Shown here in pieces: positions 1-5,984 of a stretch of 12,381 bases of DNA. Under the pieces are notes generated by a model that was not told where the DNA came from, ran no database searches, and saw nothing but the letters and a program-made list of their open reading frames with translations. Origin of the DNA: Baffinella frigidus (Eukaryota; Cryptophyceae; Cryptomonadales; Baffinellaceae); contig MU646872.1 of NCBI GenBank assembly GCA_026770585.1, positions 84,317 through 96,697 on the forward strand. The letters run 5' to 3'. A program made the translations under genes and the position numbers. Every line of letters begins with the position of its first letter. Position 1 is the stretch's first letter.

Positions 1-120
1 CCCCCTCCCTTCACGCACATCAGGGTTTTTTTGTGTCCTCGCACTATAAGGGTTGGTCGAGGTGAGTGTTAGCGCGCCCGCTGCCCCCCCCCCCGCGCTG
101 CGCCTCTGCTGCTCCGGATA

Positions 121-238
121 CAGGGGTACCTCGTTCATAAAAAAACGCCTCCCCCTAGGACCCTACGGCAGGGCTGTGCCTAGGGCCCTATGGTAGTCCT
201 CGGGGAGGGTGCAGTTTCTTATGAGCGAGGTACCCCTG
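121..238. mobile_element. MITE family A copy 1
   Basis: A 118 bp element begins CAGGGGTACCTCG and ends with the inverted match CGAGGTACCCCTG. It is flanked by TA at 119-120 and 239-240, which fits a TA target-site duplication as in Tc1/mariner-type elements. The terminal inverted repeat is about 25 bp (here with a T in place of C in CTCGCTC) and the interior is made of palindromic CCTAGGACCC and TAGGGCCCTA blocks. It contains no coding capacity, so it would be mobilised in trans. Confidence 0.85.
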
Positions 239-240
239 TA

Positions 241-475
241 GCCGCCCCTCCCTGTCGCAGCCGCTTGCTCTGAGGCGGGCCCGTCCCACACTTGCTGCTT
301 GCACTCCCTGCCCCCCCCCCTCCCCTTGACTCAAAGCAGAGTTGCCACCCTCGAGAAAGCGAAGCAGCTCTCCTCAACCTGGGCCGAAAGGAGGCGTGCA
401 CCCTGCTCCTCACCACAGTCCTACGGCCATTGAAACATTAGAGGTCGTTCTGGTACTCCTCCTGCCCGGAGGAGT
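241..475. other. Non-coding spacer with polyC tracts
   Basis: I see no gene here. The stretch holds C-rich runs near 310-320. A segment at about 270-292 (GAGGCGGGCCCGT followed by CACACTTGCTGC) resembles the repeat unit near 10120-10157, so it may be a stray diverged satellite copy. That similarity is short and read by eye. Confidence 0.4.
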
Positions 476-477
476 TA

Positions 478-592
478 CAGGGGTACCTCGCTCATAAGAA
501 ACCGCCCCCCCCACGACCACCGTAGGCCCCTAGGCAGAGGCCTACTGCATGGTCCTAGGGGGGCGCGCGTTGTTGTGAGCGAGGTACCCCTG
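478..592. mobile_element. MITE family A copy 2
   Basis: A 115 bp element runs from CAGGGGTACCTCGCTCATAA to GAGGTACCCCTG, with TA at 476-477 and 593-594. The flanks show that it entered a short tandem duplication: CCGGAGGAGTTA occurs immediately left (466-477) and again immediately right (596-607). Removing the element and one TA leaves two copies of a 14 bp unit in tandem, so an empty-site reconstruction is simple and supports TA-targeted insertion. Confidence 0.85.
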
Positions 593-673
593 TAACCGGA
601 GGAGTTACCGTGGGTGTACAACCCCTGGGGTGTGGCGCGACGCGGGAGTGGTGCGGGACTTGTGTTGGTGGTG

Positions 674-844
674 CCCTAACCCCTGACCCCTGACCCCTAA
701 CCCCTCACCCCTCACCCCTAAAACCCTCAACCCTCAACCCTCAATCCTCAACCCTCAACCCTAAACCCTCAACCCTAAACCCCAAAACCCAAACCCCAAA
801 CCCCAAACCCTCAACCCTCAACCCCAAATCCTAAACCCTCAACC
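674..844. repeat. Degenerate telomere-like repeat tract
   Basis: About 170 bp consist of C-rich 6-8 bp units: CCCTAAA, CCCTCAA, CCCCTGA, CCCCTCA and CCCCAAA. On the minus strand they read TTTAGGG, TTGAGGG and TTTGGGG. The mixture suggests an interstitial or subtelomeric relic rather than an active telomere cap, because variant units are interspersed and non-telomeric DNA lies on both sides. The TTTAGGG type is known from plants and many algal or protist groups. Confidence 0.75.
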
Positions 845-964
845 AGGAAGCGCGGTCGGAGAAAGCGCCGATGATGAACAACACCTTCGACTCGATCCCC
901 GACCCTCCCGTCGTCATCCCCGACGCCTGACCCTGTGAGTAACTTGGCTCCACGGGCACCTATG

Positions 965-1182
965 GACGCAAGGTTATGAGGCCGCCGCTCCCAGGGGGTC
1001 GTCGTCCCCGACGTCTGAGAGGCGTCGCTGCCGTCACTCACGTCGCACCCTGTGAGTGTCTAGGCTCCAAGGGCATACCCTCATGACGCAAGGTTATGAG
1101 CACCTTATGACGCACGGCTGTGAGCACCTCACGACGCAAGGTTATGAGGAGGCCTCATAACATCATGACGCAAGGTTATGAG
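965..1182. repeat. Short minisatellite, GACGCAAGGTTATGAG units
   Basis: The 16 bp unit GACGCAAGGTTATGAG occurs at 965-980, 1085-1100, 1133-1148 and 1167-1182, and with three changes at 1109-1124. Spacings are irregular (24-120 bp). A second phrase, GGCTCCA(A/C)GGGCA, accompanies it near 948 and 1065 and reappears near 9527, linking this area to the right-hand satellite region. No gene is seen between 845 and 1234. Confidence 0.7.
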
Positions 1183-1234
1183 GCAGGCCTGAGTCATCTC
1201 GTTGTCGTCCCCAACGTCTGGCCCTCTCGCTGGA

Positions 1235-1349
1235 CAGGGGTACCTCGCTCATAAGAAAGCAACCCCCCCAGGACCCACCATAGGGCCCTACGCATGGTCC
1301 TACTGTAGGGTCCTGAGGTGGGGGGGGTCTTATGAGCGAGGTGTCCCTG
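1235..1349. mobile_element. MITE family A copy 3
   Basis: A 115 bp copy starts CAGGGGTACCTCGCTCATAA and ends GAGGTGTCCCTG. The right flank is TA (1350-1351) but the left flank is GA, so the left half of the target duplication has mutated. The interior carries the usual CCTACTGTAGGGTCC palindrome. Confidence 0.8.
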
Positions 1350-1621
1350 TAGTGCGTGTCGATCTGCCGTCCCCGACGGCTAGTGCACTTCTAAGAGGGT
1401 CAGGTCCGGCGGCGCGTTCTAGGTAAGTACCGGAGCGTCCGTGTTAGTACGGTGCACGTCCGATAAAAACACTCAAGAACCCAGCCTCTGCTGCCGAGAG
1501 AGCCACGCTCTTGTGTGGGCAACACTCGTCGTCAGGCGACATGGTGGGTTGCCAGGCTCTCTGTCTACGTGTTTGAGGTACATGTAGGATCTCGGCAAGT
1601 GGGTTCGACTGCATACATGTA

Positions 1622-1888
1622 CAGGGGTGTCTCGCTGATAAGAAACTGCCCCCCCTACTTGTAGGACGCTACAGTAAGAACATGCCTGTGGTCCTATGTT
1701 AGGACCATGCCTAGGGTCCTATGGTGGTCTTAGGGGGGGGGCAGTTTCTTATGATCGAGGTACAGGGGTACCTCGCTCATAAGAAACCGCCCCATACCCT
1801 AGGGCTACCATAGGGCCCTAGGCATGGTCCTACTGTAGGGTCCTAGGGGGTGGCGGTTTCTTATGAGCGAGGTACCCCTGTACCCCTG
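1622..1888. mobile_element. MITE family A copy 4 (host of a nested copy)
   Basis: The left terminus CAGGGGTGTCTCGCTGATAA begins after TA at 1620-1621. Its right terminus is split: TTTCTTATGATCGAGGTA ends at 1762 and the remaining CCCCTG lies at 1883-1888, after the nested copy. The TA inside GGTACC is present on both sides of the inserted copy (1761-1762 and 1881-1882). That duplication gives direct evidence of TA-targeted insertion into the element's own terminus. Confidence 0.8.
1763..1880. mobile_element. MITE family A copy 5 (nested)
   Basis: A 118 bp element has perfect 29 bp terminal inverted repeats, from CAGGGGTACC through AAACCGCC and its exact mirror at the right end. It is the best-preserved copy in the window and sits inside copy 4. 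The perfect termini imply recent insertion relative to its host copy. Confidence 0.88.
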
Positions 1889-1924
1889 TGCATAGGATCT
1901 TGGCAAGTGGGTTCGACTGCATGT

Positions 1925-2111
1925 AAACTCCTCGCTCAGGACTCTTGCCTGCTCCGAAGTTCCTGAGCGTCAAAACTCGCGGGATGTTGCTGTGACGCGA
2001 GCCGCAGGGGTGCAGGCATAGCTCACATAAAACGGAACTTGAGAAAACGGACCGGATTCGACCACTGTGTTTTCTTAATTCAGTGTCAGAGAGTTGACTA
2101 AATCTCGCGTT
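1925..2111 (-). other. Spacer with a possible old mirrored fragment
   Basis: No intact gene is seen. Read on the minus strand, about 1930-2010 contains CAACATCCCGCGAGT followed by a stretch that can be read VLTLRNFGA. The plus strand at about 5990-6045 has CAACATCCCAAGAGT followed by VLKLQNFGG in a matching position. The two lie at comparable distances from the centre of the large palindrome once the right-half insert is subtracted. Homology is weak and read by eye. Confidence 0.35.
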
Positions 2112-2247
2112 ACATGTACGCATAAGCCCACTGTAGGATCCTAGGGGGAGGCGCTTTCTTATGAGCGAGGTACCCCTGAACATGTACGCATAAGCCCACT
2201 GTACGATCCTAGAGGAAGGCGCTTTCTTATGAGCGAGGTGACCCTGT
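2112..2247. repeat. Tandem pair of MITE A right halves (68 bp unit)
   Basis: Two 68 bp copies start with CATGTACGCATAAGCCCACT at 2113 and 2181, and each runs through CTTTCTTATGAGCGAGGT to the CCCTG terminus. They lack left termini, so they are not complete elements. The second copy's terminal part (from 2222) is also the outer edge of the left arm of the large inverted repeat. Confidence 0.8.
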
Positions 2248-2342
2248 ATTGCAGGGGCATGCGCACGCCGCTCTCCCGCAAATGGGATAGGCCCGCTTCG
2301 GAACACGTAGGCCTTTCCTGGAACGGTCCTCACACAACATGT

Positions 2343-2374
2343 AGGGCGCGCAGTTCTGTTTGGAGGCACCCCTG
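2343..2374. mobile_element. Decayed MITE A terminus inside left arm
   Basis: The stretch ends GGAGGCACCCCTG followed by TA at 2375-2376 and matches the family A right terminus with several changes. Its mirror in the right arm is at 5581-5612, where CAGGGGTGCCTCC is preceded by TA. The terminus therefore predates the inverted duplication. Confidence 0.55.
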
Positions 2375-2946
2375 TACAATCTACGCCCCTGCTCTCACTG
2401 CACAAGCTTGCGGGAAATTTCTCTCAGACGTGGATAGCCGACCAGGCACGGGGGACGGCAGAGGAATGCGCGACTGCTGAGCACTCGTAGACTTGGAGGG
2501 GTGTCACGGGGTCAAGGGTCGGGGGATCAGGGCAACCTGCTGTCAGTGCCCTCCTGCCAGCAGCGATGCGAGCTTGAGCGCCACCCCACATCTATGGGCG
2601 CGCACCTCGCCACCATGATGCAACACTCACCGGCAGAATCATATTCTTTCTACGGAAGCGTCTTTGTCTGGGGAAAAGAGTCCCGGAGCTAGTCCCTCCG
2701 AAGTGGAGGGTAACTTGCTACGGGCCGACCGTGAGTAAGGGCGAAATGTTGTGAGGGAACGAAACAAATTCGAGGGAATGAAACGGAAACGTGGCACGTG
2801 CATTTCATTGCGTAGGGTGTGTGTCATTTCGTAGCGTATGGCGAGCGCGTCGTGCGCCTTGCCACGCTCAAGCTCAAGCGACGGGCAGGCGATGTAAATT
2901 CAGTTTGGAGACAAGAGACGGGCAGATCCTTTTTGAGAACACGTTG

Positions 2947-2952
2947 TTTATT
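2947..2952 (-). terminator. Poly(A) signal of left gene copy
   Basis: AATAAA on the minus strand lies 54 nt beyond the stop codon of the 3006-3395 reading frame, at exactly the mirrored position of the signal at 5003-5008. Confidence 0.6.
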
Positions 2953-3005
2953 CAAACTGAAAGATTTCACCTCCGTGCCTCAGGGCCGAGCCGCCACCTA
3001 GAGGC

Positions 3006-3395
3006 TCAGCGGAATGCAAAAGCCCTCTCGGAAGGTGTCGCCCCAGCAGTCTTGATGCCACACGTGAGTGTCTTGGTCTGCTGATCCAGGGAGAGGCCCC
3101 ACAGCGCGCGCGATTCCAGGAAGGGGAACAGAGTAACGTCAGACGGAGACGGCGTCACGCGATGTGCTGAACTCTTCGACCTCGCCGCGGGCTCTGGTGT
3201 CTCGAGGTTGGGCCGCTGCGTCGGTTCCCGCACTTGCAAGGAAGGAGATGCGACTTCGAAAATATCTTCGTCGAACATGAAGGCGAGGTCAGCGAGTCCG
3301 AGTGAGCTGTCGTCGCACTCCGGATCATGGGTGGTGGCGGTGCGGTTGTTGGCGGGCATCTGCTTGCTCGCGGTGTCGGCGTGGGCGGAAGGCAT
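3006..3395 (-). CDS. Mirrored 129-aa hypothetical protein, left copy
   Basis: A 129-codon frame on the minus strand, read outward from the palindrome centre. I do not recognise the family. It differs from the right copy (4560-4949) at three bases, two synonymous (in the Asp24 and Ser31 codons) and one giving Ser instead of Pro at residue 3. Visible parts: an Asn/Thr-rich start, an acidic-hydrophobic patch at about residues 24-48 (DSSLGLADLAFMFDEDIFEV, reminiscent of transactivation-type short motifs but not diagnostic), a Pro/Ser/Thr-rich linker at 50-86, a hydrophobic stretch at 87-103 (LFPFLESRALWGLSL) and a polar tail. No signal peptide, membrane helix or metal-binding cluster is visible. 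I chose the ATG at 3395 because it is shared by both copies and has A at -3. An in-frame extension to about 3440 exists only in this copy, depends on a non-ATG start and is due to a 4 nt indel. Confidence 0.6.
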   Translation of the reverse strand: MPSAHADTASKQMPANNRTATTHDPECDDSSLGLADLAFMFDEDIFEVASPSLQVREPTQRPNLETPEPAARSKSSAHRVTPSPSDVTLFPFLESRALWGLSLDQQTKTLTCGIKTAGATPSERAFAFR

Positions 3396-3448
3396 GTTTG
3401 AATGTTTGGCCCGTGGGTTTTGTAAACGTGGCAAAAGCAAGTCTCGTG

Positions 3449-3476
3449 CAATAAAATATTGATGACCAGCTGGTCA
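3449..3476 (-). promoter_or_regulatory. Putative promoter of left gene copy
   Basis: Reading toward the left gene, a perfect palindrome TGACCAGCTGGTCA (3463-3476, with an E-box CAGCTG core) is followed by an AT-rich AATATTTTATTG. These lie about 55-80 nt upstream of the ATG. The same pair is mirrored at 4483-4510. Promoter function is inferred from position and conservation. Confidence 0.4.
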
Positions 3477-3552
3477 CTCTGTGTTTTTCAGCACTGTAGT
3501 AAAATTCCTTGCAGGGGGTTCCTTGTCTACGAGTCGTACGTACACCTGAACA

Positions 3553-3645
3553 CCGACGGCCTCGAAATCTGGGGTCGAAGATCTGTCCAACAGATGTGAG
3601 TTGAGATTTTGATCTAAAAATACATTTCGCTGTTGTAAAGAACAA
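3553..3645. repeat. Inner perfect inverted repeat, left
   Basis: These 93 bp are the exact reverse complement of 3755-3847, with no mismatch. Together they form the centre-proximal part of the large palindrome, with its axis at about 3700. Between this arm and the end of the outer arm (3530) lies a 22 nt stretch that still resembles the right side near 4416-4430, apart from a ~13 nt indel. Confidence 0.97.
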
Positions 3646-3754
3646 CTCGTTTCACGAGCAAGGGGGCAAAAGAAAAAACAGAGAAAAAAAATACTACGAA
3701 TAGTACGTCGAATACGAGCTCGTACGAGCGTCTACGCTCGCTCGTTTTGTTCTT
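3646..3754. other. 109-bp loop at the palindrome centre
   Basis: This is the unpaired centre of the inverted repeat. It includes an A-rich run (3671-3689) and small palindromes such as CTCGTTTCACGAG (3646-3658), ACGAGCTCGT (3715-3724) and a CTCG-rich stretch near 3737-3744. As the shared upstream region of two outward-reading gene copies, it is the natural place for a bidirectional promoter, although no firm core elements are seen. Confidence 0.7.
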
Positions 3755-3847
3755 TTGTTCTTTACAACAGCGAAATGTATTTTTAGATCAAAATCTCAAC
3801 TCACATCTGTTGGACAGATCTTCGACCCCAGATTTCGAGGCCGTCGG
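3755..3847. repeat. Inner perfect inverted repeat, right
   Basis: Exact mirror of 3553-3645. Homology with the left half stops sharply after CCGTCGG at 3847, where the ~570 bp right-half-specific insert begins. Confidence 0.97.
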
Positions 3848-4418
3848 AAAGGAGGCGTAAATCAAGAGGTGCGAGTTGAAGCACAAACATGGCTCCGACT
3901 AGTGTTGCGTCTCGAAGCGTTTTGTCTCGAGTCTCGAGTCTCGTTTCTCGAGAAATAACTTCTCGAGTCTCGAACCTCACTTCTCGAGAAATGAATTCCA
4001 GAGAAAAGAGAGAGAGAGAGAATGACTAGGTGCGTCCGCATGTGCGTCACTAGTCCTGAGGCAGGCTCGTCCGTCCCGAGGCGGGCCGGTCCTGGAAAGT
4101 TCAGCAGATCGCTTATTTTTTCCAGGAAAAAGACAATTTTCCCTAAAAAATATCCTGGTTTTGTTTCGGGATCCCTGAAAAAAGTTGACTTCTGAGGATT
4201 TTCTCGAAATTTCTCGTTTCTCGAACAATTTCTCGAGTCTCGAGATTTCTCGAGTCTCGAACCTCGCTTCTCGAGGTCGCATATCCACTTCTCGAGTCTC
4301 GAAGAATTCTTCGAGACGCAACACTAGCTCCGACACGCTCCGAAACGTACGAGCTTGTACCTTTACTACGAGAATTTATCGCGGATACAATCTCGTGACT
4401 TCGAAGCACGTGTTGTCG
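3848..4418. mobile_element. Right-half-specific insert interrupting the palindrome
   Basis: The left half runs directly from its inner 93 bp repeat into a sequence mirrored at TGTACAGGTGTA (from about 4420). The right half has ~571 extra bases at that junction. The insert contains the hAT-type element at 3900-4326 and a further ~140 bp of unique sequence without a gene. CCGTCGG (3841-3847) and TTGTCGA (4413-4419) at the two junctions are only loosely alike, so a target duplication is not established. Confidence 0.6.
3900..4326. mobile_element. Non-autonomous hAT-like element
   Basis: A 427 bp element has perfect 18 bp terminal inverted repeats TAGTGTTGCGTCTCGAAG (3900-3917 and mirrored at 4309-4326). 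It is flanked by a perfect 8 bp direct repeat GCTCCGAC (3892-3899 and 4327-4334). An 8 bp target duplication and a TAGTGTTG-like end are hallmarks of the hAT superfamily. Arrays of TTCTCGAGTCTCGA motifs lie inside both ends (about 3926-3992 and 4200-4300), as expected for subterminal transposase-binding repeats. The AT-richer core has no coding potential, so it is a MITE-like derivative. Confidence 0.85.
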
Positions 4419-4482
4419 ATGTACAGGTGTAGACAAGGAACCCCCTGCAAGGAATTTTACTACAGTGCTGAAAAACACCGAG

Positions 4483-4510
4483 TGACCAGCTGGTCATCAA
4501 TATTTTATTG
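4483..4510 (+). promoter_or_regulatory. Putative promoter of right gene copy
   Basis: The palindrome TGACCAGCTGGTCA (4483-4496) is followed by AATATTTTATTG (4499-4510), 50-77 nt upstream of the ATG at 4560. It is identical to the mirrored block in the left arm although the surrounding sequence carries an indel. The assignment is inferred. Confidence 0.4.
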
Positions 4511-4559
4511 CACGAGACTTGCTTTTGCCACGTAAAACCCACGGGCCAAACATTCAAAC

Positions 4560-4949
4560 ATGCCTCCCGCCCACGCCGACACCGCGAGCAAGCAGATGCC
4601 CGCCAACAACCGCACCGCCACCACCCATGACCCGGAGTGCGACGACAGCTCTCTCGGACTCGCTGACCTCGCCTTCATGTTCGACGAAGATATTTTCGAA
4701 GTCGCATCTCCTTCCTTGCAAGTGCGGGAACCGACGCAGCGGCCCAACCTCGAGACACCAGAGCCCGCGGCGAGGTCGAAGAGTTCAGCACATCGCGTGA
4801 CGCCGTCTCCGTCTGACGTTACTCTGTTCCCCTTCCTGGAATCGCGCGCGCTGTGGGGCCTCTCCCTGGATCAGCAGACCAAGACACTCACGTGTGGCAT
4901 CAAGACTGCTGGGGCGACACCTTCCGAGAGGGCTTTTGCATTCCGCTGA
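4560..4949 (+). CDS. Mirrored 129-aa hypothetical protein, right copy
   Basis: A 129-codon frame starting at an ATG with A at -3 (CAAACATG) and ending in TGA, with AATAAA 54 nt downstream. The start, stop and spacing are mirrored exactly by the left copy. The protein is unrecognised: acidic-hydrophobic segment at residues 24-48, Pro/Ser/Thr-rich middle, and a Leu/Phe/Trp-containing segment near 87-103 with Trp99. No membrane segment, zinc site or catalytic signature is visible, and it is too short for a transposase. The frame is intact in both copies, with two of three substitutions silent, which favours a real protein; that is weak statistically. A small regulatory or adaptor protein of a mobile element would fit, but this is inference. 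Alternative: a fortuitous open frame in recently duplicated DNA. Confidence 0.62.
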   Translation: MPPAHADTASKQMPANNRTATTHDPECDDSSLGLADLAFMFDEDIFEVASPSLQVREPTQRPNLETPEPAARSKSSAHRVTPSPSDVTLFPFLESRALWGLSLDQQTKTLTCGIKTAGATPSERAFAFR

Positions 4950-5002
4950 GCCTCTAGGTGGCGGCTCGGCCCTGAGGCACGGAGGTGAAATCTTTCAGTT
5001 TG

Positions 5003-5008
5003 AATAAA
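5003..5008 (+). terminator. Poly(A) signal of right gene copy
   Basis: AATAAA lies 54 nt after the TGA at 4947-4949. It is matched at the mirror position in the left arm and is the first such motif after the stop. Confidence 0.6.
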
Positions 5009-5580
5009 CAACGTGTTCTCAAAAAGGATCTGCCCGTATCTTGTCTCCAAACTGAATTTACATCGCCTGCCCGTCGCTTGAGCTTGAGCGTGGCAAGGCG
5101 CACGACGCGCTCGCCATACGCTACGAAACGACACAAACCCTACGCAATGAAATGCAAGTGCCACGTTTCAGTTTCATTCCCTCGAATCTGTTTCGTTCCC
5201 TCACAACATTTGGCCCTTACTCACGGTCGGCCCGTAGCAAGTTACCCTCCACTTCGGAGGGACTAGCTCCGGGACTCTTTTCCCCAGACAAAGACGCTTC
5301 CGTAGAAAGAATATGATTCTGCCGGTGAGTGTTGCATCATGGTGGCGAGGTGCGCGCCCATGGATGTGGGGTGGCGCTCAAGCTCGCATCGCTACTGGCA
5401 GGAGGGCACTGACAGCAGGTTGCCCTGATCCCCTGACCCTTACCCCCGCGCCACGCCGCCACGCCTACGAGTGCTCATCAGTCGCACATTCCTCTGCCGT
5501 CCCCCGTGCCTGGTCGGCTATCCACGTCTGAGAGAAATTTCCCGCAAGCTTGTGGAGTGAGAGCAGGGGCGTAGATTGTA

Positions 5581-5612
5581 CAGGGGTGCCTCCAATCAGA
5601 ACTGCCCCCCCT
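5581..5612. mobile_element. Decayed MITE A terminus inside right arm
   Basis: CAGGGGTGCCTCC, followed a few bases later by ACTGCCCCCCCTA, matches the first ~35 bp of family A with substitutions and is preceded by TA (5579-5580). It mirrors 2343-2374. Confidence 0.6.
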
Positions 5613-5709
5613 ACATGTTGGTTGAGGACCGTTCCAGGAAAGGCCTACGTGTTCCGAAGCGGGCCTATCCCATTTGTCTGAAAAGCGGCGTGCGCATGCC
5701 CCTGCAATA

Positions 5710-5945
5710 CAGGGCCACCTCGCTCATAAGAAAGGCCTCCTTCCACAGGGGTACCTCGCTCATAAGGAAGCGCCTCCCCCTACAGGGGTACCTTGCTCAC
5801 AAGGAAGCGCCCCCCCTTACAGGGGCACCTCGCTCATAAGAAAGCGCCTCCCCGTAGGACCCTAGATGTACAGGAGTTGTATGCCTAGGGCCCTATGGTG
5901 TTCCTAGCTAGGAGTGGGGGCGCTTTCTAACAAACGAGGTACCCA
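5710..5945. repeat. Tandem MITE A left ends leading into a full copy
   Basis: Four successive left termini begin at 5710, 5746, 5783 and 5820, spaced 36-37 bp apart, each about CAGGGGYACCTYGCTCAYAA plus a short C-rich run. Only the last continues through a MITE-like interior to a degraded right terminus (GCGCTTTCTAACAAACGAGG then TACCCACG, about 5920-5945). The first terminus is also the outer edge of the right palindrome arm. Confidence 0.8.
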
Positions 5946-5984
5946 CGTGTGCCCTGGAAATCATCAACGGCGCTTCCCTCCAGG

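Larger units (their letters stand above)
1585..1924. repeat. Direct repeat flanking the nested MITE pair
   Basis: The phrase GGATCTCGGCAAGTGGGTTC continuing into GACTGCAT lies at 1588-1615, left of the nested elements. It recurs with one change at 1895-1922, on their right. The two copies are far longer than a TA duplication, so a local tandem duplication of about 30 bp probably existed before, or arose with, the insertion. Confidence 0.65.
2222..3530. repeat. Left arm of large inverted repeat (~1.3 kb)
   Basis: This stretch is the reverse complement of 4429-5734, matching almost base for base. By-eye mismatch counts are about 1 in 130 near the inner end, 3 in 390 over the coding region, about 21 in 630 over the outer non-coding part and about 12 in 154 at the extreme edge. 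A few small indels occur, including 4 nt at 3425-3428 just upstream of the coding region. The arm contains one open reading frame, its polyadenylation signal and a decayed MITE A terminus (2343-2374). The ~700 bp outside the gene holds no convincing second gene. Confidence 0.95.
4429..5734. repeat. Right arm of large inverted repeat (~1.3 kb)
   Basis: Mirror of 2222-3530. It contains the second gene copy, its signals and a decayed MITE A terminus at 5581-5612. The most diverged internal block is at about 5434-5470. The outer ~700 bp, from the poly(A) signal to 5734, has no convincing gene; apparent frames there overlap the gene's 3' end and show no recognisable domain. Confidence 0.95.

Noticed and set aside
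466-607. 12-bp CCGGAGGAGTTA repeat as a long target-site duplication of MITE copy 2
   Set aside because: Other family A copies show only TA duplications; insertion into a pre-existing 14 bp tandem repeat explains it.
1603-1616. tRNA-like B box (GGGTTCGACTGC)
   Set aside because: No A box or cloverleaf could be drawn around it or its copy at 1910-1920.
1830-2405. A 191-codon minus-strand frame
   Set aside because: It crosses MITE A copies and tandem half-elements; repeated RGTSLIRKR-like phrases are translations of the MITE terminus, and it extends into the palindrome arm.
3155-3451. Second frame overlapping the left 129-aa gene (mirrored at 4519-4800)
   Set aside because: It is a shifted frame over the same bases, lacks an ATG at the claimed start, and its 5' part is altered by the 4 nt indel; the 129-aa frame has the better conserved start and stop.
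3325-3958. Two frames on opposite strands sharing an identical ~31-residue start
   Set aside because: The shared start is just the perfect 93 bp inverted repeat read from both sides; downstream parts are unrelated.
4871-5266. Frames in the outer part of the arms (mirrored at 2639-3084)
   Set aside because: They overlap the 3' end of the 129-aa gene, differ in length or start between arms, and show no recognisable motif.
2222-5734. Palindrome as a pure assembly artefact
   Set aside because: Arms differ by substitutions, indels and a 570 bp insert in one half, which a simple mirrored misassembly would not create; long reads should still confirm it.
5710-5856. CRISPR-like array (36-37 bp repeats)
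   Set aside because: Units are directly adjacent MITE termini with no unique spacers, in a eukaryotic context.
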